Of a DNA stretch of 64,000 nt, positions 11,653 to 20,156 are shown piece after piece. The position numbers and the translations under genes are program-made. Source of the stretch: Planctomycetia bacterium (GTDB lineage: Bacteria; Planctomycetota; Phycisphaerae; UBA1845; UTPLA1); the NCBI GenBank assembly GCA_015200345.1, contig CP054187.1:2216470-2280469 (forward strand). Reading direction: 5' to 3'. Within the stretch, counting starts at the first letter, position 1. Every line of letters starts with the position of its first letter. The notes under the pieces are model-generated. The model did not search any database. It was not told the DNA's origin and saw only the letters and a program-made list of their open reading frames with translations.

Positions 11653-13461
11653 GTGACGATAAAAGCGGTCGAAGCGATGCGCAGAATCGCGGGACCCAGA
11701 AACATGGGCAGGAGAACCGCTGTGATAGGGCAAACTCGGACGATCCACGCAACGGGCACGAAGACGGGCATGGCTGTTGGTCGAGGGCTGCGGGGTGTCG
11801 GAATTGTGACATGCCTCGCGGGCATCCTGGCGGCCGGGTCGGCGTGCAGCCCCGCGGGCGAATCCGGCAACTGGCTGCTGAACGGGTTTTTGGATCCGGC
11901 GCAGGTGGGCCAGTTTCGCGGCGAGAAGCGGAACGAAGTGCGCAGCGTCATCAGCATTCTTGAAGAGCCGATGGGCATCCCGAATACCGAGGAGCCGACG
12001 CCAGATGATCACGTCGCGCGCTTTGAAGAGACGCGCATCGCACCCGGGGACGGCGTGAACATTACAATTTTCGAGTTGATGGCGGCGGGCCAGGCGTCGG
12101 AGACACAGGTTCGCGTGGGCAATTCCGGTTACGAGACCATTCCGGGAATTGGCCGGATCCGGTTGATCGGTTTCACGCCGCGCGAGCTGGAGCTGGAAAT
12201 TAAGCGCTACCTCAAAGAACAAGACATCCTTGCCGACGCCGACGTGCAAGTCACCCTTCTGGACGTGCGCAGCCTGCAATACTCGATTCTGGGGTCGGTT
12301 CAGCGACCCGGCACATTCGTCCTGCCTCGGCCGGATTATCGTCTGCTTCAGGCGATCGCGGAGGCCGGAGGCATCAGCCCGCAGATCGAGAAAGTTTACG
12401 TTTTTCGAAAAGGCGAGCCGGGTCCCGACGAAGCCGGCGCCGCCGGCGCGGGTGCTCCCGGAGCGACCGGCCAGATGGCCTACCATCTGTCCGACGTAGG
12501 CCGAACCGGTGGCGGCTTGCCCTTCAAGCAGCCAAACGCAAGCAGCGCGCCGGAGAATCAGGATGTGCCGACTTCGTCAGCCAGTGAACCACCGTCATCA
12601 CAGGGTGATGGGCTTCCCTCCGAGCCGACGCCCAGCTCGGATTTGCCTGGTCTGGCGAGCGAAGAGCCGACTTCAACGCCGGCATCGTTACCCGCCTCGA
12701 TGCCACTGAATGAGCCGGCCACGACGGGAAAGACCGTGGATGAAATGGAGATTCTCGAAGGTCGGACCGGAACGTCCCAGCCGTCCATTACATGGGATCC
12801 GGCGCGGGGTGGGTGGGTGATTGAGGGTGCACCGGCGGGGCGGGTTCCAGAATCAGAATCGCCGTCGGGCTCCCAGCCTGCCGGGCCTCCTGCGACGCCC
12901 CAGGGCGTTTTCGCGACGAGCGGAGAAGATCGAACGCGGATCATCGAGATACCTGCGAAAGAGCTGATGGAGGGAGATACTCGTTACAACATCGTGATAC
13001 GTCCGTTCGACGTCATCCAGATTCCGCCTGGCGCCGTGGGCGAGTACTACGTTCAAGGGAACGTGGTGCGTCCGGGGGCGTACGCGATGAACGGCCGCCG
13101 GCCGACGCTGAAAGAGGCGATCGCCAGCGCGGGTGGATTTGGCGCGTTGGCGTGGCCGTCACGGGTCGATCTGGTTCGCCGGGTGAGCCAGGACGAGGAG
13201 CAGATTATCCAGGTGAATTTGGACGCGATCTACGCGGGCGAAGCGCCGGACCTGTACCTGAAGCCCAATGATCTGGTGAACGTCGGATCGTCACCCGCCG
13301 CCGTCTTCCTGGCGGTGTTGCGGAATGCGTTTCGATTTACGTATGGGTTCGGCTTCGTGTATGATCGCAACTTCGCGGATGCGGACAGCTTCGGCGCGCG
13401 GGAACAAGTCAGGCAGCGTCGGTTGCAGGAAGCCCAAATACGCGGCCTGCCGACGAACTGA
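11653..13461 (+). CDS. Polysaccharide export lipoprotein, Wza/EpsE-like with SLBB domains
   Basis: 602 residues. A hydrophobic leader ends in the lipobox-like AAGSAC (Cys65 if the first ATG is used; a later start would shorten the leader). The Poly_export domain follows at about 120-210 (RIAPGDGVNITIF ... GRIRLIGFTPRELELEIKRY), then one SLBB domain (YSILGSVQRPGTFVLPR). A long Pro/Ser/Thr-rich insertion of about 190 residues separates it from a second SLBB (YYVQGNVVRPGAYAM). Proteins of this family form the outer-membrane or periplasmic channel for polysaccharide export. The low-complexity insertion between SLBB domains is unusual. Downstream are the exosortase genes. Confidence 0.85.
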   Translation: MTIKAVEAMRRIAGPRNMGRRTAVIGQTRTIHATGTKTGMAVGRGLRGVGIVTCLAGILAAGSACSPAGESGNWLLNGFLDPAQVGQFRGEKRNEVRSVISILEEPMGIPNTEEPTPDDHVARFEETRIAPGDGVNITIFELMAAGQASETQVRVGNSGYETIPGIGRIRLIGFTPRELELEIKRYLKEQDILADADVQVTLLDVRSLQYSILGSVQRPGTFVLPRPDYRLLQAIAEAGGISPQIEKVYVFRKGEPGPDEAGAAGAGAPGATGQMAYHLSDVGRTGGGLPFKQPNASSAPENQDVPTSSASEPPSSQGDGLPSEPTPSSDLPGLASEEPTSTPASLPASMPLNEPATTGKTVDEMEILEGRTGTSQPSITWDPARGGWVIEGAPAGRVPESESPSGSQPAGPPATPQGVFATSGEDRTRIIEIPAKELMEGDTRYNIVIRPFDVIQIPPGAVGEYYVQGNVVRPGAYAMNGRRPTLKEAIASAGGFGALAWPSRVDLVRRVSQDEEQIIQVNLDAIYAGEAPDLYLKPNDLVNVGSSPAAVFLAVLRNAFRFTYGFGFVYDRNFADADSFGAREQVRQRRLQEAQIRGLPTN

Positions 13462-13533
13462 TGAGCGTGCGTGCGTGCGGCCCGGCTTGCCAAGCGCCGT
13501 GGTTGGCGTTCCCCTCCGGAAGGTCGAGCAGGC

Positions 13534-14526
13534 ATGAGTGTCGACAACGCGCCAGCCCACAAAGGCAGCCCTTCGCCGGCCGCAGCGGTCTCCGCAGGCG
13601 TTGCATCGAGGCGGCGTCCCGCGGATGCGCTGCCGAGTTGGGCGGCGTATCTTGGCGGATCGGGCATAATCAAAATCGCCGTGCTTGCGGCGCTCATGGC
13701 CTGGCTTTACTGGGCGCATCTGGTCCGCCTGTACACGCTGTGGAAAGAGCCCGACTGGTCTCACGGATTTCTGCTGCCGTTTTTTGCGCTTTATATCCTG
13801 AATACGAAGAAGCGCGAGCTGATGGAGGCGGAGCATCGCGGTTCGATCTGGGGCTGGGTGCTGATCGCCGGCTCGCTGGGCGTCTTCCTCTGGAGCATCT
13901 ACGCCAAGATCGGCTATCCCCAGTCGCTTTCGATCGTATCGGTGATTGCCGGGCTGGTCCTGCTGTTGTGTGGCTGGCGCACCTTTTATGTATCGCTGTT
14001 TCCAATCGCGTTTCTCGTGCTGACCATTCCGCCGCCGGACCGGCTCTATCGCGCGTTCACGCAGCCGCTGCAACAAGGCGCGGCGGCTGTAGCGACGGCT
14101 GTCTTAAATTTGTTTCCCGGGGCCGAAGTGGAGCGCAACGGAATCAATATCTGGTTTTTCATGGACAGCGGCCACCAGGGGACGTTCACGGTGGCCGGCG
14201 CGTGCAGTGGCATGCGGTCTCTGATGGCGTTTGTGGCGCTGGGGCTGGCGACGGCCTATTTCGCGCCGCGACCGACGTGGCAGCGGTTGTTCATGGCGGC
14301 GGTGACGGTTCCGGTCGCGTTGTTCTGCAATGTGTTGCGCGTCATCATTACGGGGTCGTTCCAGATGTACGAGCGGGGTGATCTGGCTTCCGGCACGCCG
14401 CACTCGCTGCTGGGATTTCTGATGTTCGGCGTGGGATTCGGCATTTATGCCTTGCTGCTGTGGGTGCTCGATCACTTGTTCGTCTCGGACGAAGAGGCCT
14501 CCACGGCGCAGGCGGAAGCAGCATGA
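13534..14526 (+). CDS. Exosortase (membrane cysteine transpeptidase-like)
   Basis: 330 residues with about eight transmembrane segments. The family catalytic residues are visible: Cys224 in AGACSGMRSLMAF, Arg269 in CNVLRVIITG and His290 in GTPHSLLGF. The segment WSHGFLLPFFALYIL is also typical. Exosortases process C-terminal sorting signals (PEP-CTERM and relatives) of exported proteins. The locus with EpsI, a TPR protein, Wza-like and Wzc-like genes is the standard exosortase/extracellular polysaccharide context. Start at 13534 chosen for protein-like sequence; the next gene overlaps by ATGA. The exact exosortase subtype is not decided. Confidence 0.9.
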   Translation: MSVDNAPAHKGSPSPAAAVSAGVASRRRPADALPSWAAYLGGSGIIKIAVLAALMAWLYWAHLVRLYTLWKEPDWSHGFLLPFFALYILNTKKRELMEAEHRGSIWGWVLIAGSLGVFLWSIYAKIGYPQSLSIVSVIAGLVLLLCGWRTFYVSLFPIAFLVLTIPPPDRLYRAFTQPLQQGAAAVATAVLNLFPGAEVERNGINIWFFMDSGHQGTFTVAGACSGMRSLMAFVALGLATAYFAPRPTWQRLFMAAVTVPVALFCNVLRVIITGSFQMYERGDLASGTPHSLLGFLMFGVGFGIYALLLWVLDHLFVSDEEASTAQAEAA

Positions 14527-15269
14527 CAACGATCCGTAATCAGTTGTACTTTGGTCTGGCGGTGCTGACGCTCGGCGGAACGGCGGCATACGTTCAGATT
14601 CAAACGGCGCGCGGGGCGCTTCAGTTGCTGAAAAAGCCGCTTCCCATTCGCAAGCCGCTGGTGGACATGAACCGCGACGCGATGATGCCGTATCGAGTGA
14701 TGCGGGAAGATCGTCTGTCGGCGGAGATCGTTGAAAATCTCGGGACACAGGAATACATCAACTGGGTGCTTCAGGAGACCGGCCCGCGTGACGCCAAACC
14801 GATTCATTTTTCGGTGACGTATTACACGGGGGTTCAGGACCAGGTGCCGCACGTTCCAGAGGAATGCATGTTTCAAGGGGGGATGACCCAGGAATCGGAC
14901 ACCACGCTGACGCTGAAGCTGCCCCGCCTCGGGCGGGAGGTGCAGGTTCGTCGGTTGAGCTTCAACACGCCGCGGCAGCTTGGCCAGCGTGCGTATGTCT
15001 ATTACACTATTTGCGTTAACGGCGCGTTCTACGGCGATCGCCAATTGGTTCGCCTGAAAATGGCGAACCCGACGGAGTCCCACCTGTACTATTCCAAGGT
15101 GGAGATTTCGCTGGACGGCAGCGGCGTGGACAACCCGACCCGGTTTGATGAACAGGCCGCGGAGGTGTTTGACCGCGCGTTGACGGAGTTGTTCAAATCG
15201 CATTGGCCGCCGCCCGGTTCCGAACGCGGCGGCATGGCCGCGCCAGGGAGCGGCGCGGCGTCCAGTTGA
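14523..15269 (+). CDS. EpsI-like exosortase-associated protein (DUF3485)
   Basis: 248 residues, starting within the exosortase stop (ATGA). One N-terminal transmembrane anchor (YFGLAVLTLGGTAAYVQI) is followed by an extracytoplasmic domain with VTYYTGVQDQVPHVPEEC, resembling the conserved Y-x(n)-H-P-E-x-C region of EpsI. In several exosortases EpsI is fused to the enzyme; here it is a separate coupled gene. Its molecular role is unresolved in the family, but it always accompanies exosortase/EPS loci. Confidence 0.85.
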   Translation: MTTIRNQLYFGLAVLTLGGTAAYVQIQTARGALQLLKKPLPIRKPLVDMNRDAMMPYRVMREDRLSAEIVENLGTQEYINWVLQETGPRDAKPIHFSVTYYTGVQDQVPHVPEECMFQGGMTQESDTTLTLKLPRLGREVQVRRLSFNTPRQLGQRAYVYYTICVNGAFYGDRQLVRLKMANPTESHLYYSKVEISLDGSGVDNPTRFDEQAAEVFDRALTELFKSHWPPPGSERGGMAAPGSGAASS

Positions 15270-15381
15270 TTTCCACGGACAAGGACGTGTCGAGAACGGA
15301 ATTCGGATGACGGGATCGTTTTGCGCGGCGCAGCGTGCCGCCGCGGCAATCGGCCCGCAATCAGGAAGGCGTTGAAACACC

Positions 15382-18300
15382 ATGGCGAAGAAGCTGAATC
15401 GCAATTTGATCGGGGGGTTGGCGTTGTTTGGGATGCTGCTGGTGGGCCTGGCGGGTTTTGCCCTGCTGCGCAGCCTGCCCGGGCACGACCCGAAGGTGTA
15501 TGAATCGCAGGCGAAGGAACTCCAGGAGAAGGGCGAACTGGACCGCGCCGCGCAGACCTTTGTCCGGGCGTTTCAGCGCGATCCGCAGAAGAACCCCGAG
15601 TATCTGATCATGGCGGCCCGCTGTTACGAGGAGATGGGCCTTCTTCAGGAAGTGCGCCAACTCATCAGCGAGGCGCGGAAAAAGGACCCGATGCTCAAGT
15701 CGGCCCTGGAGATGAGCGTCGAGCTTGAGATGGAAGTCGCCAAGATGGTCGGCGGGACGATGTCCTGGACGCGGGTCAAGGAGGAGGCGGAAAAGCTTCT
15801 GGAGATCAACGCGCAAAGCCCGGCCGGCAAGGCGGCCTACGGCATCGCGCTGGGGAATCTTCGCGGCGACGACGAGCGGATGGCGGAACAGGCGCGAACC
15901 GCGTTGCGTGAGGCCTGGAAGATCGACCCCGGCAACGCGTCGGTGGTGGAGGCGCTGGTCATCGGCGAGATCGGCTCAACGCTGGCGAAGGTGACGGAAC
16001 GGGACCGCGAGGAGAGCCGGCGGCTGGTGCAGGAGGGGGATGCGATCATTTCGCAGAGTCTGGCCGCCGTCACGGACAAATCGACGAAGGACTACAGCGC
16101 CCTGAAGCGGATGGAGGGGCTGTACAAGACGCTGACCGCCACGCTGCCGGGGATGCGGGATGACGCGCGGCTTGCGGAAGGCTTGTCGTTGCTCGAACAG
16201 CTCGCGTCAACGGACACGGTGAGTTGTGACGCGGCCCTGACGCTGGCCAATCTGAAGCTCGGGATTTCGGGCGCGAACCTGCCGCGCGATGTGGAGGGCG
16301 CCGAGCGGGCCATCCGCGCCGCGATGGAGCGGTTTCCCAGGGACGGTCGCCCGTATCTGATGCTGGGACAGATCCTTCAGATGAAGCGGTCCACCGAGCA
16401 GGATCCCGCCAAGCGAATGGCCATGATGGAGGCCGAGGCAAAAGTCTTTCAGGACGGCCTCGCCAACGTGCCGCGGGCCAAGGCCTTTAAGAAGCAGATG
16501 GACAACTTTTACCGCGCGTTGTATTTCCGCGAGTTGACCACCCAGGAGCTTGACAAGAGCCAATTGCCTGGCGCGAGCGAGGCCGATCGCAAAGCGGCGC
16601 TGGCGGCCGCGGAGGAATGGATCAACAAGCTCAAGGCCGAAGAAGACCCCCAATCGCTCGTGGTGCGCACCCTGACAGCGGCCCTCCTCAATGCGCGTGG
16701 CGATTATGTGCGTGCAACGGCCGAGGCGGAAGCGGCCGACCGGCTTCTGGGGGCTGCCCAGGATTTGCAGCTTCAGTTGCTGTTGGCGGATTTGTATTTT
16801 CGGCAGCAGCAATGGGGCAACGCCCGCAAGTCGCTGGAGCGGGCGTTGGCCACGCGGCGCGACATGCCGTTGATCTATATCCGGCTGGCCCAGGCGCATC
16901 TGGCCATGAACGACGCGACGACCGCGATACAGTATTTGAAAGTCACCAAGCCGGATTCGGTGCGAACCGCCCTGGAGACGTCTCAATTCGCGACGCAATT
17001 GCGCGTGGAGGCGTATCGCCAGTTGAATCAAATCGCATTGGCGGAGGAAGAGAACAAAAAGCTGACGGATGTGGGGCCGGAGAGCAAGCTGCGCGAGGCG
17101 CAGTTGTTGATCACCGCCAAGCGTTACAAGGACGCGGAGGACAAGCTGAAGGAGATCCTGAAGACCAGTCCGCCCGATGTGAGCGCGGCGCGGATGCTGG
17201 TGCAGATGTATCGCGACACGGAGCGCGAGGCCGACGCGCGGAAATTGGTGGACGAACTGGTCCGGGCGAACCCGGACCTGCGTGTGTTTCAGGGGATGAA
17301 AATCGCCCTTTCCACCTCGGACGAGGCGACGCGCGACGCGGAGATGATCGCGTTTATCGAGGGCGAAAAGGACGCGCTCACGCGCGAGACGATGCTGGCG
17401 GATTTTTACCTGTCACGGCAGAAGTGGGCCGACGCGATGAAGCGGCTCGATGCGGCCGAGGCGATACAGCCCAATAATCCCGGCGTCATCGATCGCCAGT
17501 TCCGCGCGGCCGTTCTCGCCGAGGACTGGGACCGCGCCAACAAGTACGTGTTGAAAGACGGCGAGCTCAATCTTGACGGCTCGGGCGGTCGCATTGCGCA
17601 GGGCCGCCTGGCGCTGGCGCGCGGCGAGACAGAGAAGGCGGTGGAGTTGATGCGCGCCGGCTTGGCGGCATTCCCCAGCAACAGCATGGGCTGGACCTTC
17701 CTGGCAGAGGCGTATATCGCGATGGGGAATCGGTCCGAAGCGCGAACGGCCCTGGCCCGCGCGCTGGAAGTGAACCCGACCAACGGATTTGCGAACCGGG
17801 CCATGGCGGAGTTGGCCCTGCGCGAGGGCGATGAAAAAACCGCCGAGAAGTATCTCGAGGCGGCGTCGCGTGTGATGCAGGACGAGCCGTGGGTCAAGCG
17901 CCAGGTTCAGATCATGAAAGAGCGGGACAATCCCGAACAGGGAATTGCCTCCCGCGAGCGCGTTCGCAAGGAAGACCCCAGGAACCTGGAGAACCTGGTG
18001 CTGCTGGCGCGATTGTACGCCAGCCCGAAGGTGGCGCAGTTTGACAAAGCGACCGAGGTCTATCGCGAGGCGCTGGAAGTGTCCAAGAACGATCTGTCGC
18101 TGGCGAGGGAGTTCGCGGCGTTTCTGGGCCGGGAGGACGTGAATCGCCCCGCCGAAGGCGACGCGCTGCTGGTCGGGCTGCTCCGCAATGCGGAGGGCGA
18201 CCGGCCGCTGCAAGCGAAGATCTCCGTGGCGCTGGGTCAATTTTGCGAGTCCCAGAAGCAGTTCGCGACGGCGGACCGCCATTTCCGATTCGCGGTGGAG

Positions 18301-19986
18301 TGGGATCCTTCGCCGCCGATTTTGAACGCATGCGGCGAGTTCTACGCGCGGACCAATCGGCACAAGGAGGCAGCCGAGTATTACAAGCGTCTGTGTGATG
18401 TGGCCAAGGACGATGCGCGCGTCTTGCAGGAAACACGAGGCCGGCTCTGTGCGCTGTATCTTGCCATGGGCGATCTCGACGAGGCCAAGGTCAACATTGA
18501 CGACTATGTAAAGCAGTACCCCAACGAAGCGCAGGGCTTGATTTACCTGGGCGCGTACCATCGCATCGGCGGCGACATTCAGAAGGCCAAAGAGGCGTTT
18601 GATCGGCTGCTGGAGAAACAACCGGACAACGCGACCGCGCTGTGGCAGCGCGGGCAACTCAACATGCTTCAGGGTCGATGGCAGCCCGCGATGGACGACC
18701 TGCTAAAGGCCAAGGCTTACAGCCCGCGGGAGTTCTTCTACCAGCATCGGATCATGCTGGCGAACGTGTTGCTGGAGATGGACCAGGGGGCCGCGGCCAT
18801 CACCGAACTGAAATCCATTCTTTCGGATGATCCGGGCAACGAGCTGGCGATCCAGGCGCTGGTGGACGCCTACTGCACGATGCGCCCGCCGCGCTTCCAG
18901 GAAGCAGAGAATCTACTGCTAACGGTGATGCGCGAGCAGCCCAAAGAGTACCAGTGGCCGATGCTGCTGGGCCGCGTGGCAGAGCGCGAAGCCGCTGGCA
19001 AGTCCCCCGAAGAGATCCGGGAAGGCGCGAGGAAGGCGGCGAAGGCCTATGAGCAGGCGGCGGAGCTGTCACGATACCGCGCCGAGACGGTGAGCGCGCT
19101 GTTCCGCGTATGCAAGCATGCCGACAATCCCCAGGCGATTATTTCATACGCGGATTCGAAGTTGTCAACGCGGCTGCTGATGTCCATGCCGCCGGAGTTG
19201 GCAATGGTGGGCTGGGCCTACAGCCGGGTGGGACAGCGTGAGCGGTGCCTGGAAAAGTTTGACCAGGCGATGTCGGCGGCGGGTCAGGACTTCATCGTGT
19301 ATAGCAAGGTGGTCAACGAAATGATCGGTGCCCTCGGCAAGGATGAAACGTTGAAGCGCGTGCGAGCACAAGCCGAGGCCAGCCCCGAGAACATCGACAA
19401 ACAGAAGGCACTGGTTCACATGCTTCACGCGGACCAGAAGCCCGACGAGGCGATCGCCCTGTGTGACCGCATTTACAAGCAGGCGGTTCGAAACGAGGAC
19501 AAGCTCTTCGCCCTGGTCGGCGCCGGCATGCTGCTGGAGCAACTCAAGCGGTACGACGAAGCCAAAACGAAATACGAAGAAGCGCTGAAGATCGATTCGA
19601 ACGAGCCGACCGCGCTGAACAACCTGGCGTACCTGCTTGCGGACCGGATGAAGAAACCGGCCGAGGCGCTGCCCTATGCGGAACAAGCCAACCGCCTGCA
19701 TCGACGGTCAAACGCCAATGTTCTGGATACCCTGGGTTGGATTCAGGCCGAGATGGGGCGGTTGCGGGAGGCGGCCGGCACCTTGCTCCGCGCTTTGGAG
19801 ATCGATCGCGACAACATCGCGGCCCAATACCATTTGGGCGTCATTCACAAGCGGCTGGGTGAGCGCGAAGAGGCGATTGCCCGGCTGAAGTCCGCCAGGA
19901 AGGCCATCGAAAACCAGCGCAGCGACACCTTTGCCAAGGAGGTCGAGGCGGAATTGCGCGAACTGGAGGGTGGGACCGGTTCGTAG
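15382..19986 (+). CDS. Giant membrane-anchored TPR protein (PrsT-like)
   Basis: 1534 residues. An N-terminal membrane anchor (LIGGLALFGMLLVGLAGFAL, about residues 11-32) is followed by an almost continuous array of tetratricopeptide repeats to the C-terminus, including GRLALARGETEKAVELMRAG and TALNNLAYLLADRMKKPAEA. Large TPR proteins of this type occur beside exosortases (PrsT family) and in polysaccharide assembly loci, where they act as scaffolds. The anchor-first topology places the repeats outside the cytoplasmic membrane. No enzymatic motif seen. Confidence 0.85.
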   Translation: MAKKLNRNLIGGLALFGMLLVGLAGFALLRSLPGHDPKVYESQAKELQEKGELDRAAQTFVRAFQRDPQKNPEYLIMAARCYEEMGLLQEVRQLISEARKKDPMLKSALEMSVELEMEVAKMVGGTMSWTRVKEEAEKLLEINAQSPAGKAAYGIALGNLRGDDERMAEQARTALREAWKIDPGNASVVEALVIGEIGSTLAKVTERDREESRRLVQEGDAIISQSLAAVTDKSTKDYSALKRMEGLYKTLTATLPGMRDDARLAEGLSLLEQLASTDTVSCDAALTLANLKLGISGANLPRDVEGAERAIRAAMERFPRDGRPYLMLGQILQMKRSTEQDPAKRMAMMEAEAKVFQDGLANVPRAKAFKKQMDNFYRALYFRELTTQELDKSQLPGASEADRKAALAAAEEWINKLKAEEDPQSLVVRTLTAALLNARGDYVRATAEAEAADRLLGAAQDLQLQLLLADLYFRQQQWGNARKSLERALATRRDMPLIYIRLAQAHLAMNDATTAIQYLKVTKPDSVRTALETSQFATQLRVEAYRQLNQIALAEEENKKLTDVGPESKLREAQLLITAKRYKDAEDKLKEILKTSPPDVSAARMLVQMYRDTEREADARKLVDELVRANPDLRVFQGMKIALSTSDEATRDAEMIAFIEGEKDALTRETMLADFYLSRQKWADAMKRLDAAEAIQPNNPGVIDRQFRAAVLAEDWDRANKYVLKDGELNLDGSGGRIAQGRLALARGETEKAVELMRAGLAAFPSNSMGWTFLAEAYIAMGNRSEARTALARALEVNPTNGFANRAMAELALREGDEKTAEKYLEAASRVMQDEPWVKRQVQIMKERDNPEQGIASRERVRKEDPRNLENLVLLARLYASPKVAQFDKATEVYREALEVSKNDLSLAREFAAFLGREDVNRPAEGDALLVGLLRNAEGDRPLQAKISVALGQFCESQKQFATADRHFRFAVEWDPSPPILNACGEFYARTNRHKEAAEYYKRLCDVAKDDARVLQETRGRLCALYLAMGDLDEAKVNIDDYVKQYPNEAQGLIYLGAYHRIGGDIQKAKEAFDRLLEKQPDNATALWQRGQLNMLQGRWQPAMDDLLKAKAYSPREFFYQHRIMLANVLLEMDQGAAAITELKSILSDDPGNELAIQALVDAYCTMRPPRFQEAENLLLTVMREQPKEYQWPMLLGRVAEREAAGKSPEEIREGARKAAKAYEQAAELSRYRAETVSALFRVCKHADNPQAIISYADSKLSTRLLMSMPPELAMVGWAYSRVGQRERCLEKFDQAMSAAGQDFIVYSKVVNEMIGALGKDETLKRVRAQAEASPENIDKQKALVHMLHADQKPDEAIALCDRIYKQAVRNEDKLFALVGAGMLLEQLKRYDEAKTKYEEALKIDSNEPTALNNLAYLLADRMKKPAEALPYAEQANRLHRRSNANVLDTLGWIQAEMGRLREAAGTLLRALEIDRDNIAAQYHLGVIHKRLGEREEAIARLKSARKAIENQRSDTFAKEVEAELRELEGGTGS

Positions 19987-20010
19987 ATGTTCCAGGGTAC
20001 CTGCCGATGG

Positions 20011-20074
20011 GGCGGCGCAAAAAGCGCAGCCACCTTGCATGGGGGGCGCAAAAGCTGCCGGACCTCGGGGGGTG
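20011..20074 (+). promoter_or_regulatory. Tandem leader motif upstream of the co-polymerase gene
   Basis: Two tandem degenerate copies of a GGCGcAAAA(A)G...CCT...GGGGG element occupy the 170-base gap before the Wzc-like gene (copy one 20011-20046, copy two 20044-20074). A third copy lies at 11415-11445 before the export gene. The shared order (A-run, GC-rich arm, ACCTcG, G-run) suggests a common regulator or RNA element for the locus. Confidence 0.35.
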
Positions 20075-20156
20075 ATTTTCAAAGCGCGAGCCGTTCGCTA
20101 TTTGAACGGCACTGAATTGCGTCAAATGCCGATGTCAATCTGATGAGGGCGTCATC

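Noticed and set aside
10606..12486. Long minus-strand frame extending the acyltransferase upstream
   Set aside because: Only the part from 11304 matches the NeuD family; the upstream extension overlaps the export gene and is low complexity.
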